Under the pieces are notes generated by a model. It had not been told where the DNA came from and did no database searches. It was given only the letters and a program-made list of their open reading frames with translations. Shown here piece after piece: positions 1-8,658 of a DNA stretch of 64,000 nucleotides (position 1 is the first letter of the stretch; each line of letters begins with the position of its first letter). The stretch is from Ideonella alba. Its GTDB lineage: Bacteria; Pseudomonadota; Gammaproteobacteria; Burkholderiales; Burkholderiaceae_C. The stretch is taken from positions 62,001-126,000 of the forward strand of contig NZ_JAGQDF010000002.1 of NCBI RefSeq assembly GCF_018069875.1. The letters run 5' to 3'. A program made the translations under genes and the position numbers.

Positions 1-1156
1 GCGCGTACTTGACGTTGTGGTGCTCCTCGAAGCGCGACTTCAGGCCCTTGAGGATCTCCACCGTCTGTTCGACGGTGGGCTCGACCACGTCGACCTTCTG
101 GAAGCGCCGCGACAGCGCCGCGTCCTTCTCGAAGATGCCGCGGTACTCGGTGAAGGTGGTCGCGCCGATGCACTTCATCGCGCCCGACGACAGCGCCGGC
201 TTGAGCAGGTTGGACGCATCCAGGGTGCCGCCCGAGGCCGCGCCGGCGCCGATCAGCGTGTGGATCTCGTCGATGAACAGGATGCTCTTGGGGCTGTCCT
301 TCAACTGCTTGAGCACGCCCTTGAGGCGCTGCTCGAAGTCGCCGCGGTACTTGGTGCCCGCCAGCAGCGCGCCCATGTCCAGCGCGTAGACGGTGGCGTC
401 GGCCAGCACCTCGGGCACATCGCCTTCGGTGATGCGCCAGGCCAGGCCCTCGGCGATGGCGGTCTTGCCCACGCCGGCCTCGCCCACCAGCAGCGGGTTG
501 TTCTTGCGCCGGCGGCACAGCACCTGGATGACGCGCTCGACCTCGTGCTCGCGGCCGATCAGCGGGTCGATCTTGCCGTCGCGGGCATTCTGGTTGAGGT
601 TGGTGGTGAACTGGTCCAGCGGTGAGCCCTTGCCTTCGCCGCCATCGTCCTTCTCGGACTCGTTGCCACCGCCACTGCTGCCTTCGCTGCCACTGCCCTT
701 GGCGGGCTCCGGCGGATCGCTCTTCTTGATGCCGTGGGCGATGAAGTTGACCACGTCCAGCCGCGTCACGCCCTGCTGGTGCAGGTAGTAGACGGCGTGA
801 GAGTCCTTCTCGCCGAAGATGGCCACCAGCACGTTGGCGCCGGTGACTTCCTTCTTGCCGCCGCCAGTGGACTGCACATGCATGATCGCGCGCTGGATCA
901 CGCGCTGGAAGCCCAGCGTCGGCTGCGTGTCGACCTCTTCGGTGCCACCCACCGTGGGCGTGTTCTCGCGGATGAAGCCGGTCAGGCTCTTGCGCAGATC
1001 TTCGATGTTGGCGGCGCAGGCGCGCAGCACCTCGGCGGCGGACGGGTTGTCGAGCAGCGCCAGCAGCAGATGCTCCACGGTGATGAACTCGTGGCGCTGC
1101 TGGCGTGCCTCGACGAACGCCATGTGCAGGCTGACTTCAAGTTCCTGGGCGATCAT
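1..1156 (-). CDS. clpA: ATP-dependent Clp protease ATP-binding subunit ClpA (N-terminal part, cut by window edge)
   Basis: ClpA is the AAA+ unfoldase that feeds substrates to ClpP. The first 385 residues are present. The Clp N-domain begins [19 protein letters not shown]; a Gly/Ser/Lys/Glu-rich linker follows, then the first AAA+ module with Walker [12 protein letters not shown] and Walker [18 protein letters not shown]. The second AAA+ module lies beyond the window. The ATG overlaps the clpS stop codon by four bases (ATGA at 1153-1156), so clpS and clpA are probably translationally coupled. Identity is secure from motif order and the clpS neighbour. Confidence 0.95.
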   Translation of the reverse strand, partial: MIAQELEVSLHMAFVEARQQRHEFITVEHLLLALLDNPSAAEVLRACAANIEDLRKSLTGFIRENTPTVGGTEEVDTQPTLGFQRVIQRAIMHVQSTGGGKKEVTGANVLVAIFGEKDSHAVYYLHQQGVTRLDVVNFIAHGIKKSDPPEPAKGSGSEGSSGGGNESEKDDGGEGKGSPLDQFTTNLNQNARDGKIDPLIGREHEVERVIQVLCRRRKNNPLLVGEAGVGKTAIAEGLAWRITEGDVPEVLADATVYALDMGALLAGTKYRGDFEQRLKGVLKQLKDSPKSILFIDEIHTLIGAGAASGGTLDASNLLKPALSSGAMKCIGATTFTEYRGIFEKDAALSRRFQKVDVVEPTVEQTVEILKGLKSRFEEHHNVKYA

Positions 1157-1506
1157 GCGGCCTCCATAATGCATTGAAGCGGGTGCCCCGAGCGGCGTGC
1201 AGCAGCCAGCACGAGTTCAACCTTGGTGGCGGCGACGTCCTTGGTGAAGACGCCACACACCGCGCGCCCCTCGTGATGGATCTTCAACATCACCTGGGTC
1301 GCAGCCTCGCGGTCGAGGCGGAAATACTCTTGCAGCACCATCACGACGAACTCCATCGGCGTGAAGTCATCGTTCAGCATGACCACCTGGAACATGCGCG
1401 GCGGCCGGGTCTTGGCCGCCTTGCGCTCGGCCACCACCGATCCCTGACCGTCATCAGGTTTGCCAACCTGCGGTGTCTGTGCGGGAGGTTTGGGACGAGA
1501 GGGCAT
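1153..1506 (-). CDS. clpS: ATP-dependent Clp protease adaptor protein ClpS
   Basis: 117 residues. ClpS binds the ClpA N-domain and delivers N-degron substrates to ClpAP. The conserved core starts near residue 37 ([20 protein letters not shown]) and includes the [11 protein letters not shown] segment; a Pro/Lys-rich N-terminal extension precedes it. I chose the ATG at 1506 because it gives a family-like length, although the reading frame stays open upstream to about 1758. No Shine-Dalgarno sequence precedes this ATG, and a TATACT box sits only 7 bases upstream of it. The stop overlaps the clpA start (ATGA). Confidence 0.92.
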   Translation of the reverse strand: MPSRPKPPAQTPQVGKPDDGQGSVVAERKAAKTRPPRMFQVVMLNDDFTPMEFVVMVLQEYFRLDREAATQVMLKIHHEGRAVCGVFTKDVAATKVELVLAAARRSGHPLQCIMEAA

Positions 1507-1512
1507 GAAATC

Positions 1513-1518
1513 AGTATA
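1513..1518 (-). promoter_or_regulatory. Candidate -10 element for clpS-clpA
   Basis: TATACT on the minus strand, six bases before the clpS ATG. A transcript started from it would begin at or next to the start codon, giving a leaderless message. No good -35 hexamer is seen at 16-18 bases, so support is modest. Confidence 0.3.
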
Positions 1519-1652
1519 GCCAGTTGGACAGATGGCTGCGTCGGGGTCAATGGTCACCCTGACGGTCATCGGCGCATGTTGCAAAAAAGGGCATCCAGCG
1601 GCGCGTTTTTCAAGCTTGAACGCACCAAAGCGGTGTCGTCGGGGCGTTTTGA

Positions 1653-1681
1653 TTGACACCATCCCAGGGCGCGCCAACAAT
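1653..1681 (+). promoter_or_regulatory. Sigma-70 type promoter of the cold-shock gene
   Basis: A perfect -35 hexamer TTGACA (1653-1658) is followed after 17 bases by AACAAT (1676-1681), which matches the -10 consensus at 4 of 6 positions. The predicted start near 1688 leaves a leader of about 33 nt that contains AGGAGG at 1709-1714. Confidence 0.55.
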
Positions 1682-1720
1682 TCCACGCATAAGCCTGAAA
1701 AAGGCATCAGGAGGACAGGT

Positions 1721-1990
1721 ATGGACGCGTTCGGAACCGTCAAGTGGTTCAACGACACGAAGGGCTACGGATTCATCGAGCCCGATGACGGTGGTGGTGA
1801 CGTCTTTGCACACCACACAGCCATCCAGATGGAGGGCTACCGCACCCTCAAGCAGGGCGCCCGCGTGATCTATGAGCCGTTCATCGGCCCCAAGGGCAAC
1901 CAGGCGCAGAACATCCGCTCCGTGGATCCAGTGCGCCCGCGCAGCAGCGCCACCGCACCGCTGCGCGATGCAGCCGAGAACACCGATTGA
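1721..1990 (+). CDS. Cold-shock domain protein (CspA family)
   Basis: 89 residues, a small nucleic-acid-binding beta-barrel that acts as an RNA chaperone or antiterminator in this family. The cold-shock domain covers residues 1-68: [19 protein letters not shown] carries the RNP1 motif and DVFAHHTAI the RNP2 region, with His in place of the more usual Phe in the second motif. A basic/Pro tail (about residues 68-89) extends beyond the usual 67-70 residues. The ATG has an excellent ribosome-binding site, AGGAGG with six-base spacing. It is divergent from clpS and appears monocistronic. Confidence 0.92.
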   Translation: MDAFGTVKWFNDTKGYGFIEPDDGGGDVFAHHTAIQMEGYRTLKQGARVIYEPFIGPKGNQAQNIRSVDPVRPRSSATAPLRDAAENTD

Positions 1991-2006
1991 GCGCCCGTCG
2001 CGGCGC

Positions 2007-2714
2007 TCAGCTCATGCACCAGGCAGCAAAGCGGACAAACAGGTCGTGACCCAGGGCCCAGGCTGAGGCCCCGGCCAATGCCGCCCCCGACAGCCGCGCC
2101 GCCCAGCGGGTGATGCGCCCTTCGCGCGAGGGGTCGCCCTGGGCAAGGCGCTGCCACAGCGCAGGTGCCAGCCCGAGGGGCAAGGCCGAGGCCAAGGCAA
2201 AGGCGCCCATCACCGCGGCCCCGGACACCGCCGAGTTGGCCAGCGCCGCGACCATCAGCGCCGATTGCAGCAGACCGCAGGGCCAGGCCACCCAGGCCAG
2301 CCCGGCGCTGGAGGCGCGCAGCGCACTGCCGCTGCGGCCGTGCCAGCGCACGGGTTGCACCTGGGACCGATCACCGCTGCGTCCCAGCTGATCCAGCCAC
2401 TGGGGCTGGCGGCCCTGGATCAGCAGCCACAGGCCCAGGGCCAGCGCGGCCATGTGGGCCAGCGCCCACAAGGGGCGCAGCGCCGGGCTCCACTGGCCCA
2501 GCTGGGCCAGCCAGCTCACGCTGGTGGCGGCCACTGCGCCCGCGGCGGCATAGCCGAGCAGCCGTCCGAGGTGAAAGAAGCCCAGCCCCAGGCGCGGCCG
2601 CGTCGGGGCACAGCCGCGCACGGCGGCCGCGCTGGCGGCGCCGCACATGCCAATGCAATGCAGAGAGCCTGCCAGGCCCATCAGCAGGGCCGACAGCACC
2701 AGGGCCTGATCCAC
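2007..2714 (-). CDS. SafE/TauE-like (DsbD_2 family) membrane protein, likely linked to cbb3 oxidase or copper handling
   Basis: 235 residues beginning with GTG (V-D-Q-A-L). Several hydrophobic helices are visible, and the first carries the family-typical GSLHCIGMCGA motif, whose Cys pair is proposed to bind metal or act in redox transfer. Members of this family are often encoded beside cco and hemN genes and are thought to help cytochrome or copper-centre assembly. The start lies two bases after the hemN stop, so the two form an operon. The exact substrate is unknown. GTG was chosen because it follows hemN directly and the membrane segment begins at once. Confidence 0.8.
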   Translation of the reverse strand: MDQALVLSALLMGLAGSLHCIGMCGAASAAAVRGCAPTRPRLGLGFFHLGRLLGYAAAGAVAATSVSWLAQLGQWSPALRPLWALAHMAALALGLWLLIQGRQPQWLDQLGRSGDRSQVQPVRWHGRSGSALRASSAGLAWVAWPCGLLQSALMVAALANSAVSGAAVMGAFALASALPLGLAPALWQRLAQGDPSREGRITRWAARLSGAALAGASAWALGHDLFVRFAAWCMS

Positions 2715-2716
2715 CC

Positions 2717-4126
2717 TCAGATGATGCGCGAAAAACGCTCGCGGGTCCGGTCGGCCTGCAGATACTTGTCGAAGGACATGGCGATGGCCCGCACGAAGAA
2801 CCAGCCGCGCGCGGTGATCTGGATCGCACCGGGCTCCATCGTCACCAGGCCCATCTCTTCATAGGGACGCAGCGACTCAAGTTCCTGGCGGAAGTACTCG
2901 GGCACCTTGACCAGGTGCGCCAGTTCCACCGATTCGAACTCCAGCCGACCCTGGCACATCAGCGCCATGATGACGGCACGGCGCAGCAGGTCGTCGCGGG
3001 TCAGCGCCAGGCCACGCTGGATCGCGAACTGTCCCTGACGAATGGCGTCGTAGTACTCGGGGATGGTCTTGGCGTTCTGGCTGTAGGTGGCGCCCATGCG
3101 ACCGATCGAGGACACGCCCAGCGCCACCAGGTCGCAATCGGGCTGCGTGCTGTAGCCCTGGAAATTGCGATGCAGCCGGCCCTGCCGCTTGGCCTGGGCC
3201 AGCGCGTCGTCGTGCAGCGCGAAGTGGTCCATGCCGATGTAGCTGTAACCATGGCCCATGAAGCCGGCAATCGCCGAGGACAGCATGTCGATGCGGTGCT
3301 GCGCGGGCGGCAGCTGGCTGGCGTCGATGCGCCGCTGCGGCTTGAAGCGCGCCGGCAGGTGCGCGTACGAGTACAGCGCAATGCGGTCGGGCCGCAGCTC
3401 GCTCATCTGGCGGATGGTGCGGGCAAAGGACTCGGGCGTCTGCTTGGGCAGGCCGTAGATCAGGTCGGCGTTGATCGACTCGAAGCCCAGCTCGCGCGCG
3501 GCTCGCATCAGCTCAGTCACCATCTCGAGCGACTGGACGCGGTGCACCGCCTTCTGCACATCGGGGTCGAAGTCCTGTACACCAAAGCTGATGCGGTTGA
3601 AGCCGATGGCACGCAGGTGGGCCAGACGGCCGCGGTCTGCGGTGCGCGGATCCACCTCGATCGAAACCTCGGCATCCGACGCCAGCTTGAAGCAGCGCTG
3701 CAGCGCCGCCATCAGGCGGGCCAGTTCGGCGTCGCTCAGGAAGGTGGGCGAGCCCCCGCCGAAGTGCATCTGCGAGACGTTCACCGACTCGCCCAGCACC
3801 TGCCGGTGCAGCGCGATCTCGGCTTCCAGCACATCCAGGTATTCGGCGCCGCGCTCGTGGTGCTTGGTGATGATCTTGTTGCAGGCGCAGTAGTAGCACA
3901 CCGACTCGCAGAACGGGATGTGCACGTAGACCGACAGCGGCTTCTTGCCACCGACCTGGGCGCCCTCGGCCCGCTGCTGCAGTGCGCGGCGGTAATCCTC
4001 GCCGTTGAAGGCCTCGACGAACCGGTCGGCGGTTGGGTACGAGGTGTATCGCGGGCCCGGCACATCGAAGCGCTGGAGCAGCTCCACCGGCAGCAGGGTG
4101 TCGGGAGCATGGATGGCTTGTGACAT
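2717..4126 (-). CDS. hemN: Oxygen-independent coproporphyrinogen III dehydrogenase HemN
   Basis: 469 residues. This radical-SAM enzyme converts coproporphyrinogen III to protoporphyrinogen IX without oxygen. The 4Fe-4S motif is in YVHIPFCESVCYYCACNK (Cys73, 77, 80 and 82, the C-x3-C-x2-C-x-C of HemN), followed by the glycine-rich MHFGGGSPTFLS stretch. The N-terminal PRYTSYPTADRF is typical of true HemN rather than the HemW paralogue. I chose the ATG at 4126; an upstream ATG at 4213 would add 29 atypical residues. It is divergent from fnr with an FNR-like palindrome between them, which fits low-oxygen induction. Confidence 0.95.
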   Translation of the reverse strand: MSQAIHAPDTLLPVELLQRFDVPGPRYTSYPTADRFVEAFNGEDYRRALQQRAEGAQVGGKKPLSVYVHIPFCESVCYYCACNKIITKHHERGAEYLDVLEAEIALHRQVLGESVNVSQMHFGGGSPTFLSDAELARLMAALQRCFKLASDAEVSIEVDPRTADRGRLAHLRAIGFNRISFGVQDFDPDVQKAVHRVQSLEMVTELMRAARELGFESINADLIYGLPKQTPESFARTIRQMSELRPDRIALYSYAHLPARFKPQRRIDASQLPPAQHRIDMLSSAIAGFMGHGYSYIGMDHFALHDDALAQAKRQGRLHRNFQGYSTQPDCDLVALGVSSIGRMGATYSQNAKTIPEYYDAIRQGQFAIQRGLALTRDDLLRRAVIMALMCQGRLEFESVELAHLVKVPEYFRQELESLRPYEEMGLVTMEPGAIQITARGWFFVRAIAMSFDKYLQADRTRERFSRII

Positions 4127-4159
4127 GCCGGCATGGTGCCAAACTGGCACGCCACAGGC

Positions 4160-4173
4160 TTGACCTGCCTCAA
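4160..4173. promoter_or_regulatory. Degenerate FNR box between hemN and fnr
   Basis: TTGACCTGCCTCAA has the outer half-sites TTGA and TCAA of the FNR consensus (TTGAT-N4-ATCAA) with correct spacing; only the inner base of each half differs. It lies 34 bases upstream of the hemN ATG and upstream of fnr, so it could control hemN, fnr or both. Confidence 0.5.
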
Positions 4174-4296
4174 GTCGGACCGCGGTCGGGACCACAAGAA
4201 TACCCGCACTCAACGAGAGGCATCATGTTCAGGACATGCGATTCATCGGATGACGTTGCTCAGGATGTGGCCGGGCCACGGGTGATAATGCGCGCA

Positions 4297-5034
4297 ATGA
4301 GCGAATCCACCTCCCGGGTGCGGTGCGATACCTTCAAGGTCGCCTGCTCCAGCTGCAATCTGCGAGAGTTGTGTCTGCCCGTCGGACTCGGCCGGCCTGA
4401 CCTGGAGCGCCTGGACGCGCTGGTCGCCACCCGCCGCACCGTGGGCCGTGGCGACACGCTGTTCCGCTCGGGCGATCCCTTCCAGTCGCTCTACGCGGTG
4501 CGTACCGGCTTCTTCAAGACCTGCGTCTCGTCCGAGGACGGCCGCGACCAGGTCACCGGTTTCCAGATGGCGGGCGAACTGCTGGGCCTGGACGGCATCA
4601 GCGCCGACCGCCATACCTGCGACGCCGTGGCCCTGGAAGACTCGCAGGTCTGCGTGATCCCCTACTCGCAGCTGGAAGACCTCTCACGCGAGTTCACCGA
4701 CCTGCAGCACCAGTTCCACAAGATCATGAGCCGCGAGATCGTCCGTGACCACGGCGTGATGCTGCTGCTGGGCAGCATGCGTGCGGAAGAGCGGCTGGCG
4801 GCCTTCCTGCTGAACCTGACGCAGCGTTTGCAGGCGCGTGGCTTCTCGGCCTCGTCGCTGATCCTGCGCATGACGCGCGAGGAGATCGGCAGCTACCTGG
4901 GCCTGAAGCTGGAAACGGTCAGCCGCACCTTCTCGAAGTTCCAGGACGAAGGCCTGCTGGAGGTGAAGCAGCGCCAGATCCGCATCATTGACCAGGCCGG
5001 GCTGCAGCAACTGGTCAACGGCACGCCCAGCTGA
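4297..5034 (+). CDS. fnr: FNR-type oxygen-sensing transcriptional regulator (CRP/FNR family)
   Basis: 245 residues from this ATG. FNR holds a 4Fe-4S cluster that is lost in oxygen; the holo-dimer activates microaerobic and anaerobic genes. Cluster cysteines are seen at C17-x2-C20-x5-C26 plus an internal Cys in RHTCDAVALEDSQVC. A cyclic-nucleotide-binding fold follows, and a C-terminal helix-turn-helix contains EEIGSYLGLKLETVSRTFSKF, including the E-x2-S-R recognition residues for TTGA half-sites. In-frame alternatives are ATG 4288, and ATG 4225, which has a GAGAGG ribosome site. I chose 4297 because it places the first cluster Cys at the family-typical distance. Confidence 0.93.
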   Translation: MSESTSRVRCDTFKVACSSCNLRELCLPVGLGRPDLERLDALVATRRTVGRGDTLFRSGDPFQSLYAVRTGFFKTCVSSEDGRDQVTGFQMAGELLGLDGISADRHTCDAVALEDSQVCVIPYSQLEDLSREFTDLQHQFHKIMSREIVRDHGVMLLLGSMRAEERLAAFLLNLTQRLQARGFSASSLILRMTREEIGSYLGLKLETVSRTFSKFQDEGLLEVKQRQIRIIDQAGLQQLVNGTPS

Positions 5035-5056
5035 GCCCGCCCTGCCCCATCCAGCA

Positions 5057-5085
5057 CAACGGCGCCCGCGGGCGCCGTTGTCCTT
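5057..5085 (+). terminator. Rho-independent-like terminator between fnr and the cco operon
   Basis: A perfect 10-bp stem (CAACGGCGCC, loop CGCG, GGCGCCGTTG) is followed by TCCTT. It lies between convergent genes and may act in both directions. Confidence 0.65.
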
Positions 5086-5101
5086 GGTGACGGGTGGGCG
5101 C

Positions 5102-5380
5102 TCAGCGCTGCTCGGGCGTGGCCGCGTGGTTGCGGGCCTGCATCGCCGGCGTCTGGGCATCGGGCTCGGTCTTGCCACGCTGCGACTCCGCCGTTTCGTC
5201 CTTGATCAGCACCGGGTCCTGACCCTTGATGGCCACGTAGGCGGTGCTCACGCTGGCCACCACCACCAGCAACGGTCCCCCGATGACCAGCCAGAGCATG
5301 CGGTAGCGCCACCAGGGCAGCTTGGGCTCGGGACTGCCCTCGGCGGGCGGGTTCGTGTTGCTCATGCTTGCAGCCGTCAT
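5102..5380 (-). CDS. Short FixH/CcoH-like single-pass membrane protein
   Basis: 92 residues with one transmembrane helix (about residues 27-50, WLVIGGPLLVVVASVSTAYV) preceded by WWRYRM and followed by a polar tail rich in Gln, Glu and Lys. Its position directly after ccoG, with a 4-base ATGA overlap at 5377-5380, is where CcoH/FixH is normally encoded. CcoH helps cbb3 assembly. The soluble FixH domain, usually about 100 residues longer, is absent, so this is either a reduced CcoH or a separate small assembly protein. A second ATG at 5365 (MSNTNPP) is possible. Confidence 0.65.
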   Translation of the reverse strand: MTAASMSNTNPPAEGSPEPKLPWWRYRMLWLVIGGPLLVVVASVSTAYVAIKGQDPVLIKDETAESQRGKTEPDAQTPAMQARNHAATPEQR

Positions 5381-6852
5381 CGCGGCACCAGGAAGGTGGA
5401 CTTTTCGTGCAGCGTGGTGGCCGCGACATCGTCATGGGCCACGCGCTCGATCGAGAACTGGATGGTATGCGCACCGGCGCCCGCCTGCTGCGCCGACTCG
5501 AACGGGATCTGGGCGCTGAGGGTGATCCAGCGCGCCTCGGCCGGCCCGACGTCCACCTCGGTCTGGCCGGTGACCACGATCTGGTCCATGCCGGACACGC
5601 CGATGCGGTAGGACTGCGGCTTCTCGGCCGCGTTCATCACCTGCAGGCGGTAGACGTTCTCGACCTTGCCGTCCTCGACAATGCGCGCCAGCGAGGCACG
5701 GTCGCGCACCACGTCGACACGGAAGGGCTCGCGCAGCGCCAGGCTGATGCCGAAGGCCACCAGGATCGCCAGCATGATGCCGGTGTAGACCAGCACCCGC
5801 GGGCGGAAGATGCGGCGCAGCATCTGGCTGAAGTTCAGGTGTTCGCGCAGGCCGTTCTGGGTGACATAGCGCACCAGGCCACGCGGGTAGCCGAACTTGT
5901 CCATGATGCCGTCGCAGACGTCGATGCAGGCGGCACAGCCGATGCACTCGTACTGCAGGCCCTTGCGGATGTCGATGCCGGTCGGACAGACCTGCACGCA
6001 CAGACCGCAGTCGACACAGGCACCCAGGCCCGCCTGCTTCGGGTCGACCTTCTTGGAGCGGGCACCGCGCGGCTCGCCGCGTTCGGTGTCGTAGCTGATG
6101 ATCAGCGTGTCCTTGTCGAACATCGCGCTCTGGAAGCGCGCGTACGGGCACATGTACTTGCAGACCTGCTCGCGCATGTAGCCGGCATTGCCGTAGGTGG
6201 CAAAACCATAGAACAGCACCCAGAACCATTCCCAGGGGCCGAAGCCCAGGGTCATGGCCTCGGCGGCCAGCGTGCGGATCGGGGTGAAATAGCCGACGAA
6301 GGTGAAGCCGGTCCACAGGCCGAACAGGATCCAGACCACCTGCTTGGACGTCTTGCGCCAGAGCTTGTCACGGCTCCAGGCGGCATCGTCGAGCTTCATG
6401 CGCTGCGCGCGATCGCCTTCGATCACGCGCTCGAACCACAGATAGATCTCGGTGTACACCGTCTGTGGACAGGCGTAGCCGCACCACAGCCGGCCTGCCA
6501 CCGCAGTGAACAGGAACAGCGCGTAGGCCGAGATCATCAGCAGCGCCGACAGGTAGATCAGGTCCTGCGGATAGAGAACCAGTCCACCGATGTAGAAGCG
6601 GCGGGACACCAGGTCGAAGAGCACGGCCTGGCGGTTGTTCCACTGCGCCCAGGGCAGCAGATAAAAAAGGAGCTGGGTCGCCCACACGAGCGCCCAGCGC
6701 CATTTGATGAACTGGCCGCTGACGGCCCGCGGATAGATTTTCCGGGTCTTCTGGTAGAGCGATACCACCGCCTCGACCGTGTCGCCATCGGGCGCCGACG
6801 CTGCGGGGGGGTTGACGTTGCTGGCTTGGATAGGGGTGGGGGTATCGCTCAT
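5377..6852 (-). CDS. ccoG: Cytochrome c oxidase accessory protein CcoG
   Basis: 491 residues. CcoG/FixG is a membrane-bound ferredoxin-like protein implicated in copper reduction for cbb3 oxidase assembly. Several N-terminal transmembrane helices are interrupted by the WCGYACPQTVYTEIYLWFER segment. Two 4Fe-4S motifs follow: CVDCGLCVQVCPTGIDIRKG and CIGCAACIDVCD. A further helix near residue 360 leads to a C-terminal Ig-like FixG domain. It lies downstream of ccoP and overlaps the FixH-like gene. Length and motif order match the family. Confidence 0.95.
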   Translation of the reverse strand: MSDTPTPIQASNVNPPAASAPDGDTVEAVVSLYQKTRKIYPRAVSGQFIKWRWALVWATQLLFYLLPWAQWNNRQAVLFDLVSRRFYIGGLVLYPQDLIYLSALLMISAYALFLFTAVAGRLWCGYACPQTVYTEIYLWFERVIEGDRAQRMKLDDAAWSRDKLWRKTSKQVVWILFGLWTGFTFVGYFTPIRTLAAEAMTLGFGPWEWFWVLFYGFATYGNAGYMREQVCKYMCPYARFQSAMFDKDTLIISYDTERGEPRGARSKKVDPKQAGLGACVDCGLCVQVCPTGIDIRKGLQYECIGCAACIDVCDGIMDKFGYPRGLVRYVTQNGLREHLNFSQMLRRIFRPRVLVYTGIMLAILVAFGISLALREPFRVDVVRDRASLARIVEDGKVENVYRLQVMNAAEKPQSYRIGVSGMDQIVVTGQTEVDVGPAEARWITLSAQIPFESAQQAGAGAHTIQFSIERVAHDDVAATTLHEKSTFLVPR

Positions 6853-6866
6853 GCCGCCAATTTAAC

Positions 6867-7784
6867 TCACTGCGCGGCGACCTTCGTGCTCTGGGACAAA
6901 TTCCAGACGTAGGCGGTCAGGACCTTCAGCTGATCCGGCGTGAAACGCGCGCCCTGGGCGGGCATCACGTTGGTCTTGCCGTTGTTGATCATGGAGACGA
7001 CCTGGGCTTCGCCCCAGCCATGCAGCCAGATCTTGTCGGTCAGGTTCGGTGCGCCCAGGGCCTGGGTGCCCTTGCCTTCCGGGCCGTGGCAGGCGGCGCA
7101 GGCCGCGAACTTCGGCTTGCCGACCTGGGCCGCCACCGAGTTGTGGGCGCTGCCCGACAGGCTCAGCACGTAGTTGGCCACCGCCTTGACGTCCTCGGCG
7201 GTGCCCACCGCTGCGGCCATCGGGGGCATCACGCCCTGGCGGCCTTCGACGATGGTCTTCTCGATGTACGCGGGGCTGCCGTCGCCACCCAGCCAGTCGT
7301 TGTCGGTCAGGTTGGGGAAGGACTTGCTGCCGCGGGCGTCGGAGCCGTGGCACTGCGCGCAGTTGTTGACGAACAGGCGCTCGCCGATGGCCATGGCCTT
7401 CGGGTTCTTGGCCAGCGCTTCAGGGGCCTGGCCGTTGAACTCGGCATAGACCGCCTTCATCGCCTCGGCGGCCTTGGCCTGCTCGGCCTGCAGCTGCCCG
7501 GCCGACGACCACTTCAGGCCACCTTCGGCCGCGCCGAAGCCCGGGTACAGGGCCAGGTAGGCGATCGAAAACACCACCGTGATCAGGAACAGGCCCATCC
7601 ACCAGCGCGGCAGCGGGTTGTTCAGCTCACGCAGGTCAACGTCCCAGGTGTGGCCGGTGGTGTTGTCATCGGCCATCGGGCGGTGCTTGCTCGCGCCGAT
7701 CAGGACGGCCAGGCAGAACACCAGACCGCCCGCGACGATGGCCACCACATAGAGCGACCAAAACGAACTCACAAAATCACTCAT
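6867..7784 (-). CDS. ccoP: cbb3-type cytochrome c oxidase subunit III, di-haem CcoP
   Basis: 305 residues. CcoP is the membrane-anchored di-haem cytochrome c that passes electrons to the CcoN/CcoO core. Two transmembrane helices lie near residues 9-30 and 61-80, followed by two cytochrome c domains with haem sites C142-A-Q-C145-H146 and C229-A-A-C232-H233. Conserved axial Met regions (VMPPMA, NVMPAQG) follow each site. It is part of ccoNOQP, 45 bases after ccoQ. The N-terminal helix-linker-helix layout is the form usual in proteobacteria. Confidence 0.96.
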   Translation of the reverse strand: MSDFVSSFWSLYVVAIVAGGLVFCLAVLIGASKHRPMADDNTTGHTWDVDLRELNNPLPRWWMGLFLITVVFSIAYLALYPGFGAAEGGLKWSSAGQLQAEQAKAAEAMKAVYAEFNGQAPEALAKNPKAMAIGERLFVNNCAQCHGSDARGSKSFPNLTDNDWLGGDGSPAYIEKTIVEGRQGVMPPMAAAVGTAEDVKAVANYVLSLSGSAHNSVAAQVGKPKFAACAACHGPEGKGTQALGAPNLTDKIWLHGWGEAQVVSMINNGKTNVMPAQGARFTPDQLKVLTAYVWNLSQSTKVAAQ

Positions 7785-7829
7785 TACTTTCTCCTTGGTG
7801 TCGGCGGCCGCAAGCAGCCGCCGCGCACG

Positions 7830-8003
7830 TCATTGCCGTTCAGAGGACGGGTCTGCGACATCGGGCTCGAGGAAAGGCAGCTGGGCCGCCTCGTCGAACG
7901 CAGACTGACGCTTGCGCTGCCAAGTCCAGACCATCAGCGCCAGGAACAGCACCATGGCCAGCACCGTGATCGCGCTGCGGTAGACATTGATGTCGAATTC
8001 CAT
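7830..8003 (-). CDS. ccoQ: cbb3-type cytochrome c oxidase subunit CcoQ
   Basis: 57 residues. The protein begins MEFDINVYRSAITVLAMV; a single transmembrane helix (about residues 9-27) ends in a TWQRKRQ basic stop-transfer sequence, and a short acidic cytoplasmic tail follows. Size, topology and position between ccoO and ccoP match CcoQ/FixQ, which stabilises the interaction of CcoP with the catalytic core. The start lies 15 bases after the ccoO stop. Confidence 0.88.
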   Translation of the reverse strand: MEFDINVYRSAITVLAMVLFLALMVWTWQRKRQSAFDEAAQLPFLEPDVADPSSERQ

Positions 8004-8018
8004 CAGTCGCTCCGGTGA

Positions 8019-8636
8019 TTACTTGCGAGCGGTGCCCAGCACCTGCAGGTAGGCAATGACGGCGTCGATCTCGGTCTTGTCCTTGACCTCGTCGGCGGCC
8101 TTGGCGATCTCGTCGTCCGTGTAGGGGACGCCGACCACGCGCAGGGCCTTCATCTTGGGCGCCAGCTCGGCCGGGTTCAGCGTCGTCTTGGCGAGCCACG
8201 GGTAGGACGGCATGTTCGACTCGGGCACCACGTCACGCGGGTTGTTCAGGTGAACACGGTGCCACTCGTCGGAGTAGCGGCCGCCCACGCGGTGAAGGTC
8301 CGGACCGGTGCGCTTGGAGCCCCACTGGAACGGGTGGTCGTAGACGAACTCGCCGGCCACCGAGTAGGGGCCGTAGCGCAGCGTCTCGGCGCGGAAGGGG
8401 CGCACCATCTGCGAGTGGCAGTTGTAGCAGCCCTCGCGGATGTAGACGTCCCGACCGGCCAGTTGCAGCGCGGTGTAGGGCTTGAGGCCCTCGACCGGCT
8501 GGGTCGTCGAGCGCTGGAAGAACAGCGGCACGATCTCCACCAGGCCACCGAATGCGACGGTGACCAGGATCAGCACGATCATCAGGAAGTTGCTGGTCTC
8601 GATCTTCTCGTGACCCGTCGGCTTGTGACTAGCCAT
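8019..8636 (-). CDS. ccoO: cbb3-type cytochrome c oxidase subunit II, mono-haem CcoO
   Basis: 205 residues. CcoO is the mono-haem cytochrome c subunit. It has one N-terminal transmembrane helix (about residues 17-40), then the haem site C70-Y-N-C73-H74 in [15 protein letters not shown]. The nearby stretch [21 protein letters not shown] and the axial Met region SNMPSYPWL are both characteristic of FixO/CcoO. It lies 22 bases after ccoN in the ccoNOQP operon. Length matches the family. Confidence 0.96.
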   Translation of the reverse strand: MASHKPTGHEKIETSNFLMIVLILVTVAFGGLVEIVPLFFQRSTTQPVEGLKPYTALQLAGRDVYIREGCYNCHSQMVRPFRAETLRYGPYSVAGEFVYDHPFQWGSKRTGPDLHRVGGRYSDEWHRVHLNNPRDVVPESNMPSYPWLAKTTLNPAELAPKMKALRVVGVPYTDDEIAKAADEVKDKTEIDAVIAYLQVLGTARK

Positions 8637-8658
8637 GTTGTTTCTCCTTCTCTCGGGC

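Noticed and set aside
2165..4123. 652-codon plus-strand open frame opposite hemN
   Set aside because: Composition is biased and there is no domain, while hemN on the other strand has complete radical-SAM motifs.
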